From: Fibrella rubiginis
GTDB lineage: Bacteria > Bacteroidota > Bacteroidia > Cytophagales > Spirosomataceae
Assembly (NCBI RefSeq): GCF_017353185.1
Contig: NZ_JAFMYV010000005.1
Location: 248,001 to 312,000 of the forward strand
Reading direction: 5' to 3'
DNA: 64,000 nt
Shown here: positions 8,464-16,971 of the stretch, one piece after another
Layout: every line of letters begins with the position of its first letter
Numbering within the stretch: the first letter of the stretch is position 1
Notes under the pieces: generated by a model
Seen by the model: the letters and a program-made list of their open reading frames with translations, nothing else
What the model was told of the DNA's origin: nothing
The model's database searches: none
Position numbers and translations under genes: made by a program

Positions 8464-8525
8464 GATTAACTGCAAGAAGACGAACCTGGAGCTATAGAAG
8501 CAGGTTCGTCTTCTTGCAGTTAATC
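8464..8525. repeat. 25-bp perfect inverted repeat
   Basis: Arms 8464-8488 and 8501-8525 are perfect complements, beginning GATTAACTGCAAG, with a 12-base loop. There is no T-run on either side. It lies in the 320-base gap between the YD-repeat lipoprotein stop and the acylase start. Apart from the acylase leader, nothing else is seen in that gap. Confidence 0.85.
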
Positions 8526-8677
8526 TAATTTTGACGTAATAATCTGGCTCTGCCAAATCGCTTTATTGATAAGTTCCAAGTTCCTTGTCTCAATAAGCCA
8601 AACCATAACAGACCAGCTACATAGCTGTACAATAGACCACCTTGCCAGCCAGACAGCCAGGCACTTAAGCAACAGAT

Positions 8678-9625
8678 CTAGTTGCAATTATCGTAGGTAT
8701 AGGTTGTTTTGCTCAGGCTACCCTGGTTAGTCACCTGGCCGGTAGCATTATAGGTTACATAATTTACCTGGTCGCTGAGGGGGTAGCCCGATGCTGTCAT
8801 GGTATATGTGTGGATCGTCTCTCCATACTTGTAGCGCACACCTGCCGCATCTTTCCGGTACTCAATATCTTTGGCTGGTAAACTTGTCGTATTTAGGCTC
8901 GTCGCGTTTAGAGACAGCACTGGCCATCCCTTAAAAGCAGGCACTGCTGCTGAAGCCGGATGGCCATCAATATACTCGTATGTATGATAGATGCCGGTAG
9001 TCTCGTTCGCAGTACTGAGCAACTGTCCCGCCGCATTATACGTGTATTCAGTGACCGAAGTAGGAGTACCAGCGGTAGACTGATTAATCACCTGCTTGAT
9101 GAGTCCATTCTCAAAGCGATAGGGTTGTGTCTGAACACCGGAATTACCGTCGTATTGAATGAAGTCTGTCTGTTTGCCTCCACTGAAGAGGTAGGTACTG
9201 GTGTAATACAGTGCCCCACCGTTGACCCGATAGAAAAGACGAGTGAGTTGACCACTGTTGTCATACTCATAGGTCTGGGTGATTAGGTCTCGGTCCGTGG
9301 CGTAGCGGTACTCGATGTCGCCAATAAGTCGTCCCTGGTTATACTGATAGGTATGCCTAATATAAGGGCTAGCAGTTATCCTGTCGTAGGTAAGCCTGGT
9401 CAGCACAAACCCTTCAGCGTTGTAGGTATACCGATCATCACCGTAACTGGTAAGCAGGCCATCCGTTGTGTACGTCAGCATCATATTGTTTTGGCTGGTA
9501 AGCCGACAGTTGGAAGGGACGACAGGTAGGGTTCGGTGATCGATCAATGAGCAGCCCGCAGGTAGCCAGGCCAGTAGTACAAAAGCCCCTAGTTTCAGCA
9601 GGCCGGAGAAGGAAAGAAGTTTCAT
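8678..9625 (-). CDS. Lipoprotein with YD/RHS-like beta repeats
   Basis: The protein has 315 residues with a lipoprotein signal (LLKLGAFVLLAWLPAGC, Cys25). Repeated units such as RYTYNAEGFVLTRLTYD, TYEYDNSGQLTRLFYR, EYTYNAAGQLLSTANE and YVTYNATGQVTNQG follow. These are the YD-type tyrosine-rich hairpins seen in RHS proteins and in many short Bacteroidetes surface lipoproteins. No toxin domain is attached. It is probably exported and attached to the outer membrane. Function is unknown. It is a single gene, with a gap of about 285 bases upstream in which I see no gene. Confidence 0.72.
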   Translation of the reverse strand: MKLLSFSGLLKLGAFVLLAWLPAGCSLIDHRTLPVVPSNCRLTSQNNMMLTYTTDGLLTSYGDDRYTYNAEGFVLTRLTYDRITASPYIRHTYQYNQGRLIGDIEYRYATDRDLITQTYEYDNSGQLTRLFYRVNGGALYYTSTYLFSGGKQTDFIQYDGNSGVQTQPYRFENGLIKQVINQSTAGTPTSVTEYTYNAAGQLLSTANETTGIYHTYEYIDGHPASAAVPAFKGWPVLSLNATSLNTTSLPAKDIEYRKDAAGVRYKYGETIHTYTMTASGYPLSDQVNYVTYNATGQVTNQGSLSKTTYTYDNCN

Positions 9626-9911
9626 AACGTGACTGAGTTGTTTGGCTTATATCGGTGATTGGGTAAAAAGGTAAGGGTGTTATTCGCAACTTTTTTATAA
9701 ATAGGCCCCTCATGGGCCAGGTAAGCTGTTCCATCGTACAGAACACTCATTATAATAAAACGCGCAGGGTTAAGGGGCTACAACAGATTGACGATCACCC
9801 AATCCCAGCTTACAGCAAAGCGATTAGGTAGCCTACTTAGTAGTCGTATAGACAAGAAAAGGCTTGGTTATATGATTTCCGAGAGCGGATCATTTATATG
9901 ATTGAGCGATC

Positions 9912-11138
9912 CTACACCTCCACATAGTCCATGTCTTTACTGAAGGTTTCTTCCTGAAAATGCAGGGCCAGCAGGGAAGCCGCCACGATGACGGTGCCGA
10001 TGAGCAGGGCACCGTTGGTGAGGCCCACGGCGGGTTTGAGCATCACAAACAAGGCCGTGAGTGGTACGGTGGCACCACGCACAAAATTGGGGACCGACGT
10101 AGCCACCGTGGCGCGGAGGTTGGTGCCGAAGAGCTCGGCGGCCATGACGATGAAGAGCGTCCAGTAGCCATTGCAGAAGCCCAGGCAGGCGCAGAGGAAA
10201 TAGAACGTTGTCGTTTGGTGAATGGGCACCAGCAGGTAGACCGCCATCATGGCAAACGATAGCAACAGAAATATCCGGATGGCTTTTTTGCGGCTTTGTA
10301 GTCGCTGACTTAGCAGGCCACTCACCACGTCGCCGAAGGATTGGCCCGCAAAGGCCAGCATCACGGCTTTGCCCGCCACAATGGGTGCAGGCAGTCCGGC
10401 GTGGAGGCCAAACTCTGGCGAGAAGGTGATCAGGATGCCCACCACAAACCAGAGTGGTATGCCCACCACAATGGCCAGGGCATATTTGCGGAGGCGGTGG
10501 GGGTTGATGAGCAGGGCCATGAAGTTGCCTCGCTCAATATTTTTTGCCTTAAGGTGTTCGTAAAGGCCTGATTCAAAAACGTTCACGCGTAGCACGAGTA
10601 GCAGCAGCCCCAGCCCGCCACCCACGTAATACGACATCCGCCAGGCGAACAAATCGGCCACGAAGTACGCCAGAATACCCCCCAGTACGCCCATTGTAGC
10701 CACCAGTACGGACCCGTAGCCGCGCAGGTGCCGGGGCAGAATTTCGGCCACAAGCGTAATGCCCGCTCCCAGTTCGCCCGCCAGACCGATGCCCGCTACA
10801 AAGCGCAACACGGCATATTGGGTGGTATTCGTCACCATCCCGTTGGCGATGTTGGCCAGCGAATACAGCAATATCGACCCGAACAGCACCGACAGCCGCC
10901 CCCGTTTGTCGCCCAGGATGCCCCACAGAATGCCGCCAATAAGCAGGCCGGTCAGTTGCAGGTTGAGCAGAAAAACCCCTTCGGGCAGCAGTTGGTCGCC
11001 GCTGATGCCGAGGGCTTTGAGGCTCGGCACCCGCACCACGCTGAACAGAAACAGGTCATACATATCGACGAAATAACCCAGCGCCGCCACCAGAACGGGC
11101 AGCTGAAGGAGTTGTTGGAGAGGAGATTTGGGGGGCAT
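9912..11138 (-). CDS. MFS transporter, metabolite:H+ symporter type
   Basis: A 12-segment major facilitator protein of about 408 residues starting MPPKSPLQQLLQLPVLV. FVDMYDLFLFS in helix 1, the GDKRGR loop-2/3 motif, RFVAGIGLAGELGAG and EILPRHLRGYG resemble AAHS/MHS transporters of organic acids. The ATG at 11136-11138 is preferred, because the longer frame begins in the heptad hairpin. As the last gene of a one-strand group with an oxidoreductase, SDR, OYE and GH88-like hydrolase, it likely imports a carbohydrate acid or aromatic acid. The substrate is inference. Confidence 0.85.
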   Translation of the reverse strand: MPPKSPLQQLLQLPVLVAALGYFVDMYDLFLFSVVRVPSLKALGISGDQLLPEGVFLLNLQLTGLLIGGILWGILGDKRGRLSVLFGSILLYSLANIANGMVTNTTQYAVLRFVAGIGLAGELGAGITLVAEILPRHLRGYGSVLVATMGVLGGILAYFVADLFAWRMSYYVGGGLGLLLLVLRVNVFESGLYEHLKAKNIERGNFMALLINPHRLRKYALAIVVGIPLWFVVGILITFSPEFGLHAGLPAPIVAGKAVMLAFAGQSFGDVVSGLLSQRLQSRKKAIRIFLLLSFAMMAVYLLVPIHQTTTFYFLCACLGFCNGYWTLFIVMAAELFGTNLRATVATSVPNFVRGATVPLTALFVMLKPAVGLTNGALLIGTVIVAASLLALHFQEETFSKDMDYVEV

Positions 11139-11241
11139 GGGGATTTGGGATTTGGGATTGCGGATTGCGGATTTATGGCTGACGCAAGAGCAAACCCTTG
11201 CGTCAGCCATAAATCCGCAATCCGCAATCCCAAATCCGCAA
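11139..11241. repeat. Heptad-array hairpin (GATTTGG/GATTGCG arms, GCTGACGC core)
   Basis: Inverted arms of the heptads GATTTGG and GATTGCG flank a core GGCTGACGCAAG, its inverse lying at 11197-11210. The arms agree in the inner units and differ by substitution in the outermost ones. It fills the gap between the Gfo/Idh stop and the MFS start. Confidence 0.9.
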
Positions 11242-12543
11242 TTAGATGGTTGTTGGAACCAGGTAAGGTGCTCTGTATTTGCGGGTTAGCATGGCGTTGG
11301 CTTCTTTGTCGCCGACGAACATTTCTTTCTGCGGGTCGAAATCGAGGGTGCGACCCAGGCGATAGGCGATGTTACCCAGGTGGGCCAGGGCGGCGGCTTT
11401 GTAGGCTGTTTCGACGGGGCCGTTCAGCAGCTTCTTGTCTTTGGCCCGTACGGCATCGACGAAGTTTTTGTAGTGATCTCCACCGGCGTTGCGGGCGGGG
11501 CCAGGTTCACGGTTGCGGCCCAGGTACGTCTTGTAGTCTGAATAGCCGTTGATGACCATGTAGCCTTTGTCGCCGTAAAAAATATTGCCCACTTCCACGC
11601 CGTCTTCCTTGTTGGTCATCCAGGGGCGTACCTCAAATTCAATGATTTTGCCCTGCTTCGGGTAATGGTAGGTCGAGGTGAGCACTTCGGGCGTTTCCTT
11701 GCAGTCGTTCCACAAAAACTTGCCCCCCGCCGAGGTGATCTTTTCGGGCAGCCCCACGTCCAGCCCCCACATGCACAGGTCGGTTTCGTGAATGCCCTGG
11801 TTGCCAATGTCGCCGTTGCCATAGTCCCAAAACCAGTGCCAGTTGTAGTGGACGTAGTTTTTGCTGAACTCCCGTGCCTGTGCTGGCCCCTGCCACAAGT
11901 CCCAGTTCAGCCCCTGCGGCACGGGCGAATTGCCCAGATTGCCAATGTCGGCCCGCCATTTATAGACCGTGCCGCGGGCCATATAGACCTTGCCGATCAG
12001 CCCGTCGCGGAGGTGCTGAATAGCCTCCTGAATGGCTACTGAGCTCCGCAACTGGACGCCATGCTGCACAATGCGGTTGTACTTGGCGGCGGCTTCCACC
12101 AGCTTCCGACCCTCGAACAGGTTATGACAGGCCGGTTTTTCTACGTATACGTCTTTACCCGCCTGACAGGCCCAGATGGCGGCCAGTGCGTGCCAGTGGT
12201 TGGGCGTGGCAATGCTCACCGCGTCGATGTCTTTGTCGTCATACACCTTCCGCAGGTCCTGTTCGCGTTTCACCTTGCGGTTCTGTTTCGCCTCGAACTC
12301 GGAAGCCGTTTTTTGCAGCACCACATCATCGACGTCGCAGAGCGTGGCTACCTCCACGTTGTCGAGTTTCGAAAAACCGGCCATGTGGTCTTTGCCACGT
12401 CCGTTGATGCCAATGACGGCTACGCGAAGCCGGTCATTCGCCCCAAAAGCATGAGCCGGAATAATGGTTGGCAGGCCAAGTACCGCCGTTCCCGCCGCCG
12501 CGGTCTGAATGAATGTGCGCCTTGATACAGGGATGTTTTTCAT
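11242..12543 (-). CDS. Gfo/Idh/MocA-family oxidoreductase, Tat-exported
   Basis: A 433-residue protein with a twin-arginine signal (SRRTFIQTAAAGTAVLG), a Rossmann start (RVAVIGINGRGKDHMAGF), the CDVDD turn, and the family EKP motif (YVEKPACHNLFEGRKL). It is followed by the substrate-binding alpha/beta domain. Enzymes of this family oxidise or reduce sugars with NAD(P), and some Tat-exported members are glycosidases using NAD catalytically (GH109). Which applies here is not clear. It is part of the minus-strand catabolic group. Confidence 0.88.
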   Translation of the reverse strand: MKNIPVSRRTFIQTAAAGTAVLGLPTIIPAHAFGANDRLRVAVIGINGRGKDHMAGFSKLDNVEVATLCDVDDVVLQKTASEFEAKQNRKVKREQDLRKVYDDKDIDAVSIATPNHWHALAAIWACQAGKDVYVEKPACHNLFEGRKLVEAAAKYNRIVQHGVQLRSSVAIQEAIQHLRDGLIGKVYMARGTVYKWRADIGNLGNSPVPQGLNWDLWQGPAQAREFSKNYVHYNWHWFWDYGNGDIGNQGIHETDLCMWGLDVGLPEKITSAGGKFLWNDCKETPEVLTSTYHYPKQGKIIEFEVRPWMTNKEDGVEVGNIFYGDKGYMVINGYSDYKTYLGRNREPGPARNAGGDHYKNFVDAVRAKDKKLLNGPVETAYKAAALAHLGNIAYRLGRTLDFDPQKEMFVGDKEANAMLTRKYRAPYLVPTTI

Positions 12544-12590
12544 GGGTATAGAGGGGGTTAAGGGTTATAAATGAATTGGATGTTTCTGAC

Positions 12591-12722
12591 ACGTGTGGCT
12601 TCGCGCATCGTGCCCTTCGACAGGCTCAGGGTGACCACGACCTTGAATCAACTAGAGATGATTGCTTATTAGCCTGTCACCCTGAGCCTGTCGAAGGGCC
12701 ACAAGCGCGAAGCCACATGCGT
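12591..12722. repeat. Bipartite REP-like inverted repeat
   Basis: The outer stem TGTGGCTTCGCGC and inner stem GCCCTTCGACAGGCTCAGGG are each followed by their inverse on the right side. The TTCGACAGGCTCAGGGTGA core resembles a REP-like sequence seen in many unrelated bacterial genomes (recollection). It lies between co-directional SDR and Gfo/Idh genes. Confidence 0.8.
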
Positions 12723-12739
12723 CAAACAAGTACATCTCA

Positions 12740-13555
12740 TCAAAATCGCCCCACTGTCAGGCCACCATCAATTAGGAAGACCTGACCCGTGGAGTAAGGA
12801 AAACTGTTACTGGCAATGGCGGCAACGGCTCGGCCTACGTCGTCGGGGAGGCCCCAACGGGGTTGCAGGGTCAGGCCATCGGCAATCAGGCTGTCGTATT
12901 TAGTTGTCACGCCCGCTGTCATATCGGTTTTGATGATGCCGGGACGTACCTCATAGACCGGAATACCCGCCGCCCCCAACCGCACCGCAAACAATTGCGT
13001 CAGCATACTCAACCCCGCTTTCGAGATACAATAATCACCCCGGTTTACCGACGCCACCGCCGCCGAAACCGACGAGATGGTAATAATACTGCATTGATGC
13101 TCAGCGTCTTCTGCTTTCTGCTGAAGCATCCAGTTGGCTACGGACTGCGTCAGAAAATAGGGGCCTTTCAGGTTTGTATTCAGCACCTGATCAAAACTGG
13201 CTTCGGTGGCGTCGAGAATGTCAGCCCGGACGGTGGGGGCCATGCCCGCGTTGTTGACCAGCACGTTCAGCCGGCCAAAATGCCTTTTCACGTTAGCCAG
13301 AACCGTTGCCCGCGCTTCGGTATCGGCAATGCTGCCGGGGCAATACAACACCTCTGCACCCAACCCCCGCAGGTGGGTCAGCACCTCCGAAATGGCTGTT
13401 TCGGGACGGAGGCCGTTGATGGCAAGGTCGAAACCGGTCTGGGCCAGGTGTTCGGCAATACCAAGCCCAATCCCCCGGCTTCCACCCGTGATGAGGGCCA
13501 CCGGGCGGCGTTCTGTCGGGCCGGTCCGCCGGTGCGGGCGTTCCGTTGGTATCAT
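12740..13555 (-). CDS. Short-chain dehydrogenase/reductase (3-ketoacyl reductase-like)
   Basis: A 271-residue SDR with the cofactor motif [24 protein letters not shown], and the catalytic YCISK (Tyr-x-x-x-Lys) preceded by the conserved SSVSAAV segment. C-terminal DGGLTVGRF closes the fold. The ATG at 13553-13555 overlaps the OYE stop codon (ATGA), so the two are co-translated. A much longer frame upstream is just the OYE gene out of frame. It probably reduces or oxidises an alcohol or ketone intermediate with NAD(P)H. Confidence 0.9.
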   Translation of the reverse strand: MIPTERPHRRTGPTERRPVALITGGSRGIGLGIAEHLAQTGFDLAINGLRPETAISEVLTHLRGLGAEVLYCPGSIADTEARATVLANVKRHFGRLNVLVNNAGMAPTVRADILDATEASFDQVLNTNLKGPYFLTQSVANWMLQQKAEDAEHQCSIITISSVSAAVASVNRGDYCISKAGLSMLTQLFAVRLGAAGIPVYEVRPGIIKTDMTAGVTTKYDSLIADGLTLQPRWGLPDDVGRAVAAIASNSFPYSTGQVFLIDGGLTVGRF

Positions 13556-14997
13556 AGCGTCTCTTTGATGGCTTTCAACTGTTCGGCGTCGGGTAGTTTT
13601 TTGTACAACGGGTCGAGCGGGTAACAGCCTGATAGTAAACCGTTTCGGGGGGCGGTGGTGCAGTCGGAAAAGGTGCGGCAAATAAGGTTGCGCGTCAGCG
13701 ATGCACCAGCGGCCATGTCGGCGGGCATGGTGGGGTAAGAAAGAACCATTCGCCCAAACCCCACGCTGTCGGCCATGCCGGTGCGGAGTACGTGTTGGGC
13801 CACGTTGGGCAGCCATTCCTGCAAATACGAATAGCCCGACCCGATGATGACCAATTCAGGGAAAGCCCGTTTCAGCTCAGCGGTCACGTCGATCTGCCGC
13901 TTCACGCCCAGCAGCGGATCTTCGGGCGGGAGGTACCCGTCGGAGGGCGGAAACAGGGCCGGGCGCATCAGGTGAGGGTTGTAATAAGGGCTGCCACCCG
14001 TAATGCAAATTAACTGAATACCAAGTGATTGGGCCAGTTCTAAAAACGCTTTTGGCTCATCCAGGTCCAGGCCCAACCCTGTTTCGCTGCCACCGAATGC
14101 AAACGGATAGGTGCCTGTTTGTTCGGGCTCACCCACATCGTTGGGACCTTTTTTGAAAGGCAGTAAATCGAACGCGCTGAGCCGGATACCCATCTCCAGC
14201 CCCGGCGCGGCCTGCCGAATGCCCGCCACGATGCTCCGCAAAAACCGGGTCCGGTTTTCGAAACTGCCGCCGTAACGTCCTTCCCGGTTTACGGCGCTCA
14301 GAAACTCGTGACCCAGGTAACCGTGACAATGTTTGATATCGACGAAATCATAGCCTGCCCGTTGCGCCAGCACCGCCGCCGACACATACTGGTCAATAAT
14401 GGTATCGATAGCGTCGTCGGTAAGGACGGGGTAACTAGCGTCCATCCCGAACCGGGCGTTCAGGTAGGGGTGGGCGTAAAGAATCTGCGACTCAAATTTT
14501 TTGTGGCTGTTAGGCTTACAAAACCGCCCCGAATGGGTGAGTTGCAGGCCAATAAGCAGGTCGTCGGTACGGCCAAATTTGGCAGTATGCTTGGCCAATA
14601 ACAGTTGACGCAGGTGGACAAACTCGTCGTAATTGTCCTCGCTGATAACCAACTGGTTAGGGTTCGCTTTGCCTTCGTGACACACCGCTACGGCCTCGCA
14701 ACCAAAGAGTAGTTTAGCCCCGCTTTCGGCAAATTTCACCCAGCGGTTTCGGGTAAAATCCGAAGGCTTCCCGTCGGTGGTGCCGTCCCAACCCTCCATC
14801 GGTAAAATGCACAGGCTGTTTCCAATGCTCCTGCCCGATTTCAGCGTGATCGTCCGGTTGAACGGGCTGTCGCCGGGCGGCAGCAACGTATCGTCGAAAG
14901 GCAGGTCGATACCGTTGGTTTCCAGATAGCTAGCCAGGTCCGGGGCCGTTTTTAGCTGGGCCATCCGGGTAAATTTCGGTTTGTATTTTCCGCTCAT
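13552..14997 (-). CDS. Old yellow enzyme-family NADH:flavin oxidoreductase
   Basis: This 481-residue FMN TIM-barrel protein has ILPMEGWDG near the start, the region LQLTHSGRF (Q and H of the flavin site), [28 protein letters not shown], and [12 protein letters not shown] followed by [11 protein letters not shown] at the phosphate-binding end. Such enzymes reduce activated C=C bonds or demethylate small compounds. It overlaps the SDR gene by four bases, suggesting a sequential two-step reaction. The C-terminus has a Cys-containing tail ([15 protein letters not shown]) as in family members that bind substrate there. Confidence 0.88.
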   Translation of the reverse strand: MSGKYKPKFTRMAQLKTAPDLASYLETNGIDLPFDDTLLPPGDSPFNRTITLKSGRSIGNSLCILPMEGWDGTTDGKPSDFTRNRWVKFAESGAKLLFGCEAVAVCHEGKANPNQLVISEDNYDEFVHLRQLLLAKHTAKFGRTDDLLIGLQLTHSGRFCKPNSHKKFESQILYAHPYLNARFGMDASYPVLTDDAIDTIIDQYVSAAVLAQRAGYDFVDIKHCHGYLGHEFLSAVNREGRYGGSFENRTRFLRSIVAGIRQAAPGLEMGIRLSAFDLLPFKKGPNDVGEPEQTGTYPFAFGGSETGLGLDLDEPKAFLELAQSLGIQLICITGGSPYYNPHLMRPALFPPSDGYLPPEDPLLGVKRQIDVTAELKRAFPELVIIGSGYSYLQEWLPNVAQHVLRTGMADSVGFGRMVLSYPTMPADMAAGASLTRNLICRTFSDCTTAPRNGLLSGCYPLDPLYKKLPDAEQLKAIKETL

Positions 14998-15113
14998 GTT
15001 GGTTAGTTATGGACAGGTTTTTACGACAGGATTAAAGGGATTTTCTGGATTGACAGGATTTCTTTACTACTCTGGAGAAGATTAGCAGTGCACGAAAAAT
15101 CCTGTTCATCTGG

Positions 15114-15264
15114 CCGTTGTCGCTTGGCTCCGCCGAGTGACGGATATCTGAGGGCCTCCGGCCCGTAGTTTGACGTTGAAAGGGCTTGCTTAGTTGTATT
15201 AAGTTCAAACTACGGGCCGGAGGCCCTCAGATATCCGTCACTCGGCGGAGCCAAGCGACAACGG
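15114..15264. repeat. 60-bp perfect inverted repeat
   Basis: Arms 15114-15173 and 15205-15264 are perfectly complementary over 60 bases (starting CCGTTGTCGCTTGG), with a loop of about 31 bases. No ORF lies inside. It is placed between the GH88-like gene and the OYE gene, which are co-directional. Just beside it (15010-15105) are scattered ACAGGATT-type repeats. Confidence 0.92.
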
Positions 15265-15295
15265 GCAGTCATAAAAACCTGCCAAAAAAATCTTG

Positions 15296-16726
15296 TCAAA
15301 AAAACGTGTAATACAATCCCCCGTCGATGATGCGCTGCACGTACAGGGCTACTTCGCGGAGGTGGTAATCGCCCCACATGCTTGATTCTCCGTATGGGAT
15401 TCTGCTGCCGTCGGGTATGTAGTCCCAGCCGTTGGGCCGGTGGTAGATGGAGTGGAGCAGCAGTCCCTGATGCTGCGAATTCAGGCTCAGGTACGGCTCA
15501 TCCAGCAACGCATTGAGTACCGAAAGGCCAGCTTGCCAGTATTTTTCTCCGGCATTAACCAGCTCACTATCACTATTTTGGCTTTGCTGCGGTCTTTGTT
15601 TGAGGTAGTGGCCCAGCCGCAGTAGCCCCTGTGCGGCAATGGCCGCCGCTGAACTATCGACGGGTTCGTGGTCATTGAACGGGTCGGCGGGGCGGCTGAG
15701 GTAATCGCCTAGTTTATAGAGCATCGGCGCGCCGGTGTCCCAATACGGAATGCCGTCGGTAGGCGTATTGTCGAGGTAAAAATCGCAGGTGGCACGGGCG
15801 GCTTTCAGCATCATGGCCTCGAGCGATTCACGTCCGCCAAGGCCTGTCAGGTGGTCGTCGGGGATGATGGCGAGGGCTTCAAGTTCTTCGGCAAACCCGC
15901 ACATCGCCCAGGCCAGTCCGCGGGTCCAGGTACTGAAACCGGTGTAGCCCTGCTGCGAATTGGGGCAGCGGTATTGCCCGTCGTTGACGTTGAAAATGCT
16001 CTCGTGGGCGGTCCGTCCCCAGACATCGTAGCTATCGCGCCCGTTGCCATAATAAACCGAAAAGTTGGCCGTCGCCCGGATATGGCCTATAGCCCGTTCC
16101 AGCAGGTTGATGCGCTTGTCGCCTTCACCCTGAAAGGTGTGCCCCAGCAAATAACTGACTATCAACGATCTGCACGAACGGATGGTGTCGACAAAAAGCG
16201 AGTGCGGACCATTGAACGAATAGATAAATCCCCCAGGCGTCCCTGCCGCAGAATCGCCTGCACCGCCGTTGACAATCGTTGTCCAGCGGCTGGCCTGCAC
16301 GGCACCCGAAATTTTGAGGGCCAGTTCATAGAAATTGGCCTCCCAGTCGTTGTGCGGCGTTTTGCCTTCGCGCATGAGCCGCAGCAGGTTGCCGTAGGTG
16401 CTCACGTTGTTGAACCCGTGGTCATGCACCCCCGTGTGGCTCACGTGCGGGGCCATCAGTTCCAGCGTTTTCCGACGACCCAGTTCCAGAAACTCTATCT
16501 CGCCGGTGGCATCGAACTGGAGAATGGCGGACCCAAACTGAAACCCCTGCGTCCATTCGGTCCAGCCGCGGGTAGTGTATTTTCCCCCAACAGTAAACAC
16601 CGGCGAGCCATTGGCCGGGTCATACTGCTCATTGATAAGCCGGATTTTTTGGGCCGAAACCGCCCAAAATCGCTGGAGTTTGGTACGTAACTGATTTGGC
16701 TGGAGCGTGGTATCAACAGAAATCAT
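15296..16726 (-). CDS. GH88-like glycoside hydrolase (unsaturated glucuronyl hydrolase type)
   Basis: About 476 residues starting MISVDTTLQPNQLRTKL. The alpha/alpha-barrel features of GH88 are visible: RGWTEWTQGFQFG, HTGVHDHGFNN, NVNDGQYRCPNSQQGY, STWTRGLAWAMCGFAEEL and GIPYWDTGAP, with Asp residues in HDHG and NDGQ as candidate catalytic acids. The family hydrates unsaturated uronic acids released by polysaccharide lyases. No signal peptide is visible, so it is probably cytoplasmic. The ATG at 16724-16726 is chosen over a TTG. It heads the OYE/SDR/Gfo-Idh/MFS run. Confidence 0.8.
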   Translation of the reverse strand: MISVDTTLQPNQLRTKLQRFWAVSAQKIRLINEQYDPANGSPVFTVGGKYTTRGWTEWTQGFQFGSAILQFDATGEIEFLELGRRKTLELMAPHVSHTGVHDHGFNNVSTYGNLLRLMREGKTPHNDWEANFYELALKISGAVQASRWTTIVNGGAGDSAAGTPGGFIYSFNGPHSLFVDTIRSCRSLIVSYLLGHTFQGEGDKRINLLERAIGHIRATANFSVYYGNGRDSYDVWGRTAHESIFNVNDGQYRCPNSQQGYTGFSTWTRGLAWAMCGFAEELEALAIIPDDHLTGLGGRESLEAMMLKAARATCDFYLDNTPTDGIPYWDTGAPMLYKLGDYLSRPADPFNDHEPVDSSAAAIAAQGLLRLGHYLKQRPQQSQNSDSELVNAGEKYWQAGLSVLNALLDEPYLSLNSQHQGLLLHSIYHRPNGWDYIPDGSRIPYGESSMWGDYHLREVALYVQRIIDGGLYYTFF

Positions 16727-16806
16727 GCGGGGAGGAAGGTAGTCAACGCCCAAAACCAGCCGCTTCGCTGTTTCTACCTTTCATACGGTGTGGTGTAGGT
16801 GCATGG

Positions 16807-16932
16807 TGGCATAGCTTTGCACCGGTTTTGTCATCCCGACGTGAGGAGGGATCTACTTTCCTATCTCACAATATGCCTGAAGGAAAGTAGATCCCTCCTC
16901 ACGTCGGGATGACAAAACCGGTGCAAAGCCAC
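16807..16932. repeat. Long REP-like inverted repeat
   Basis: Arms of roughly 50 bases contain GTCATCCCGACGTGAGG and its inverse, with near-perfect pairing around a short centre (about 16862-16879). GTCATCCCGA...GGGATCT sequences resemble REP-like units common in Bacteroidetes (recollection). It lies between the amidase stop and the GH88-like start. Confidence 0.85.
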
Positions 16933-16971
16933 AACCCCTCATCCATTACACGACCATGCTCTCATCCCCCT

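Noticed and set aside
11139..11210. N-terminal extension of the MFS protein (and sense ORFs) through the hairpin
   Set aside because: The extension is translated repeat sequence starting at a non-ATG codon. The transporter proper starts at 11138.
10728..11552. Plus-strand 274-codon frame over the MFS and Gfo/Idh genes
   Set aside because: It is antisense to two well-supported genes, its composition is typical of a GC-rich shadow frame, and it crosses the hairpin.
12740..13816. Long SDR reading frame with an 87-residue extension
   Set aside because: The extension overlaps the OYE gene out of frame and is Arg/His-rich. The ATG at 13555 overlapping the OYE stop is the natural start.
12591..16932. 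Insertion sequences or MITEs with their own transposase
   Set aside because: Inverted repeats are present but no transposase ORF or clear target-site duplication was found near them.
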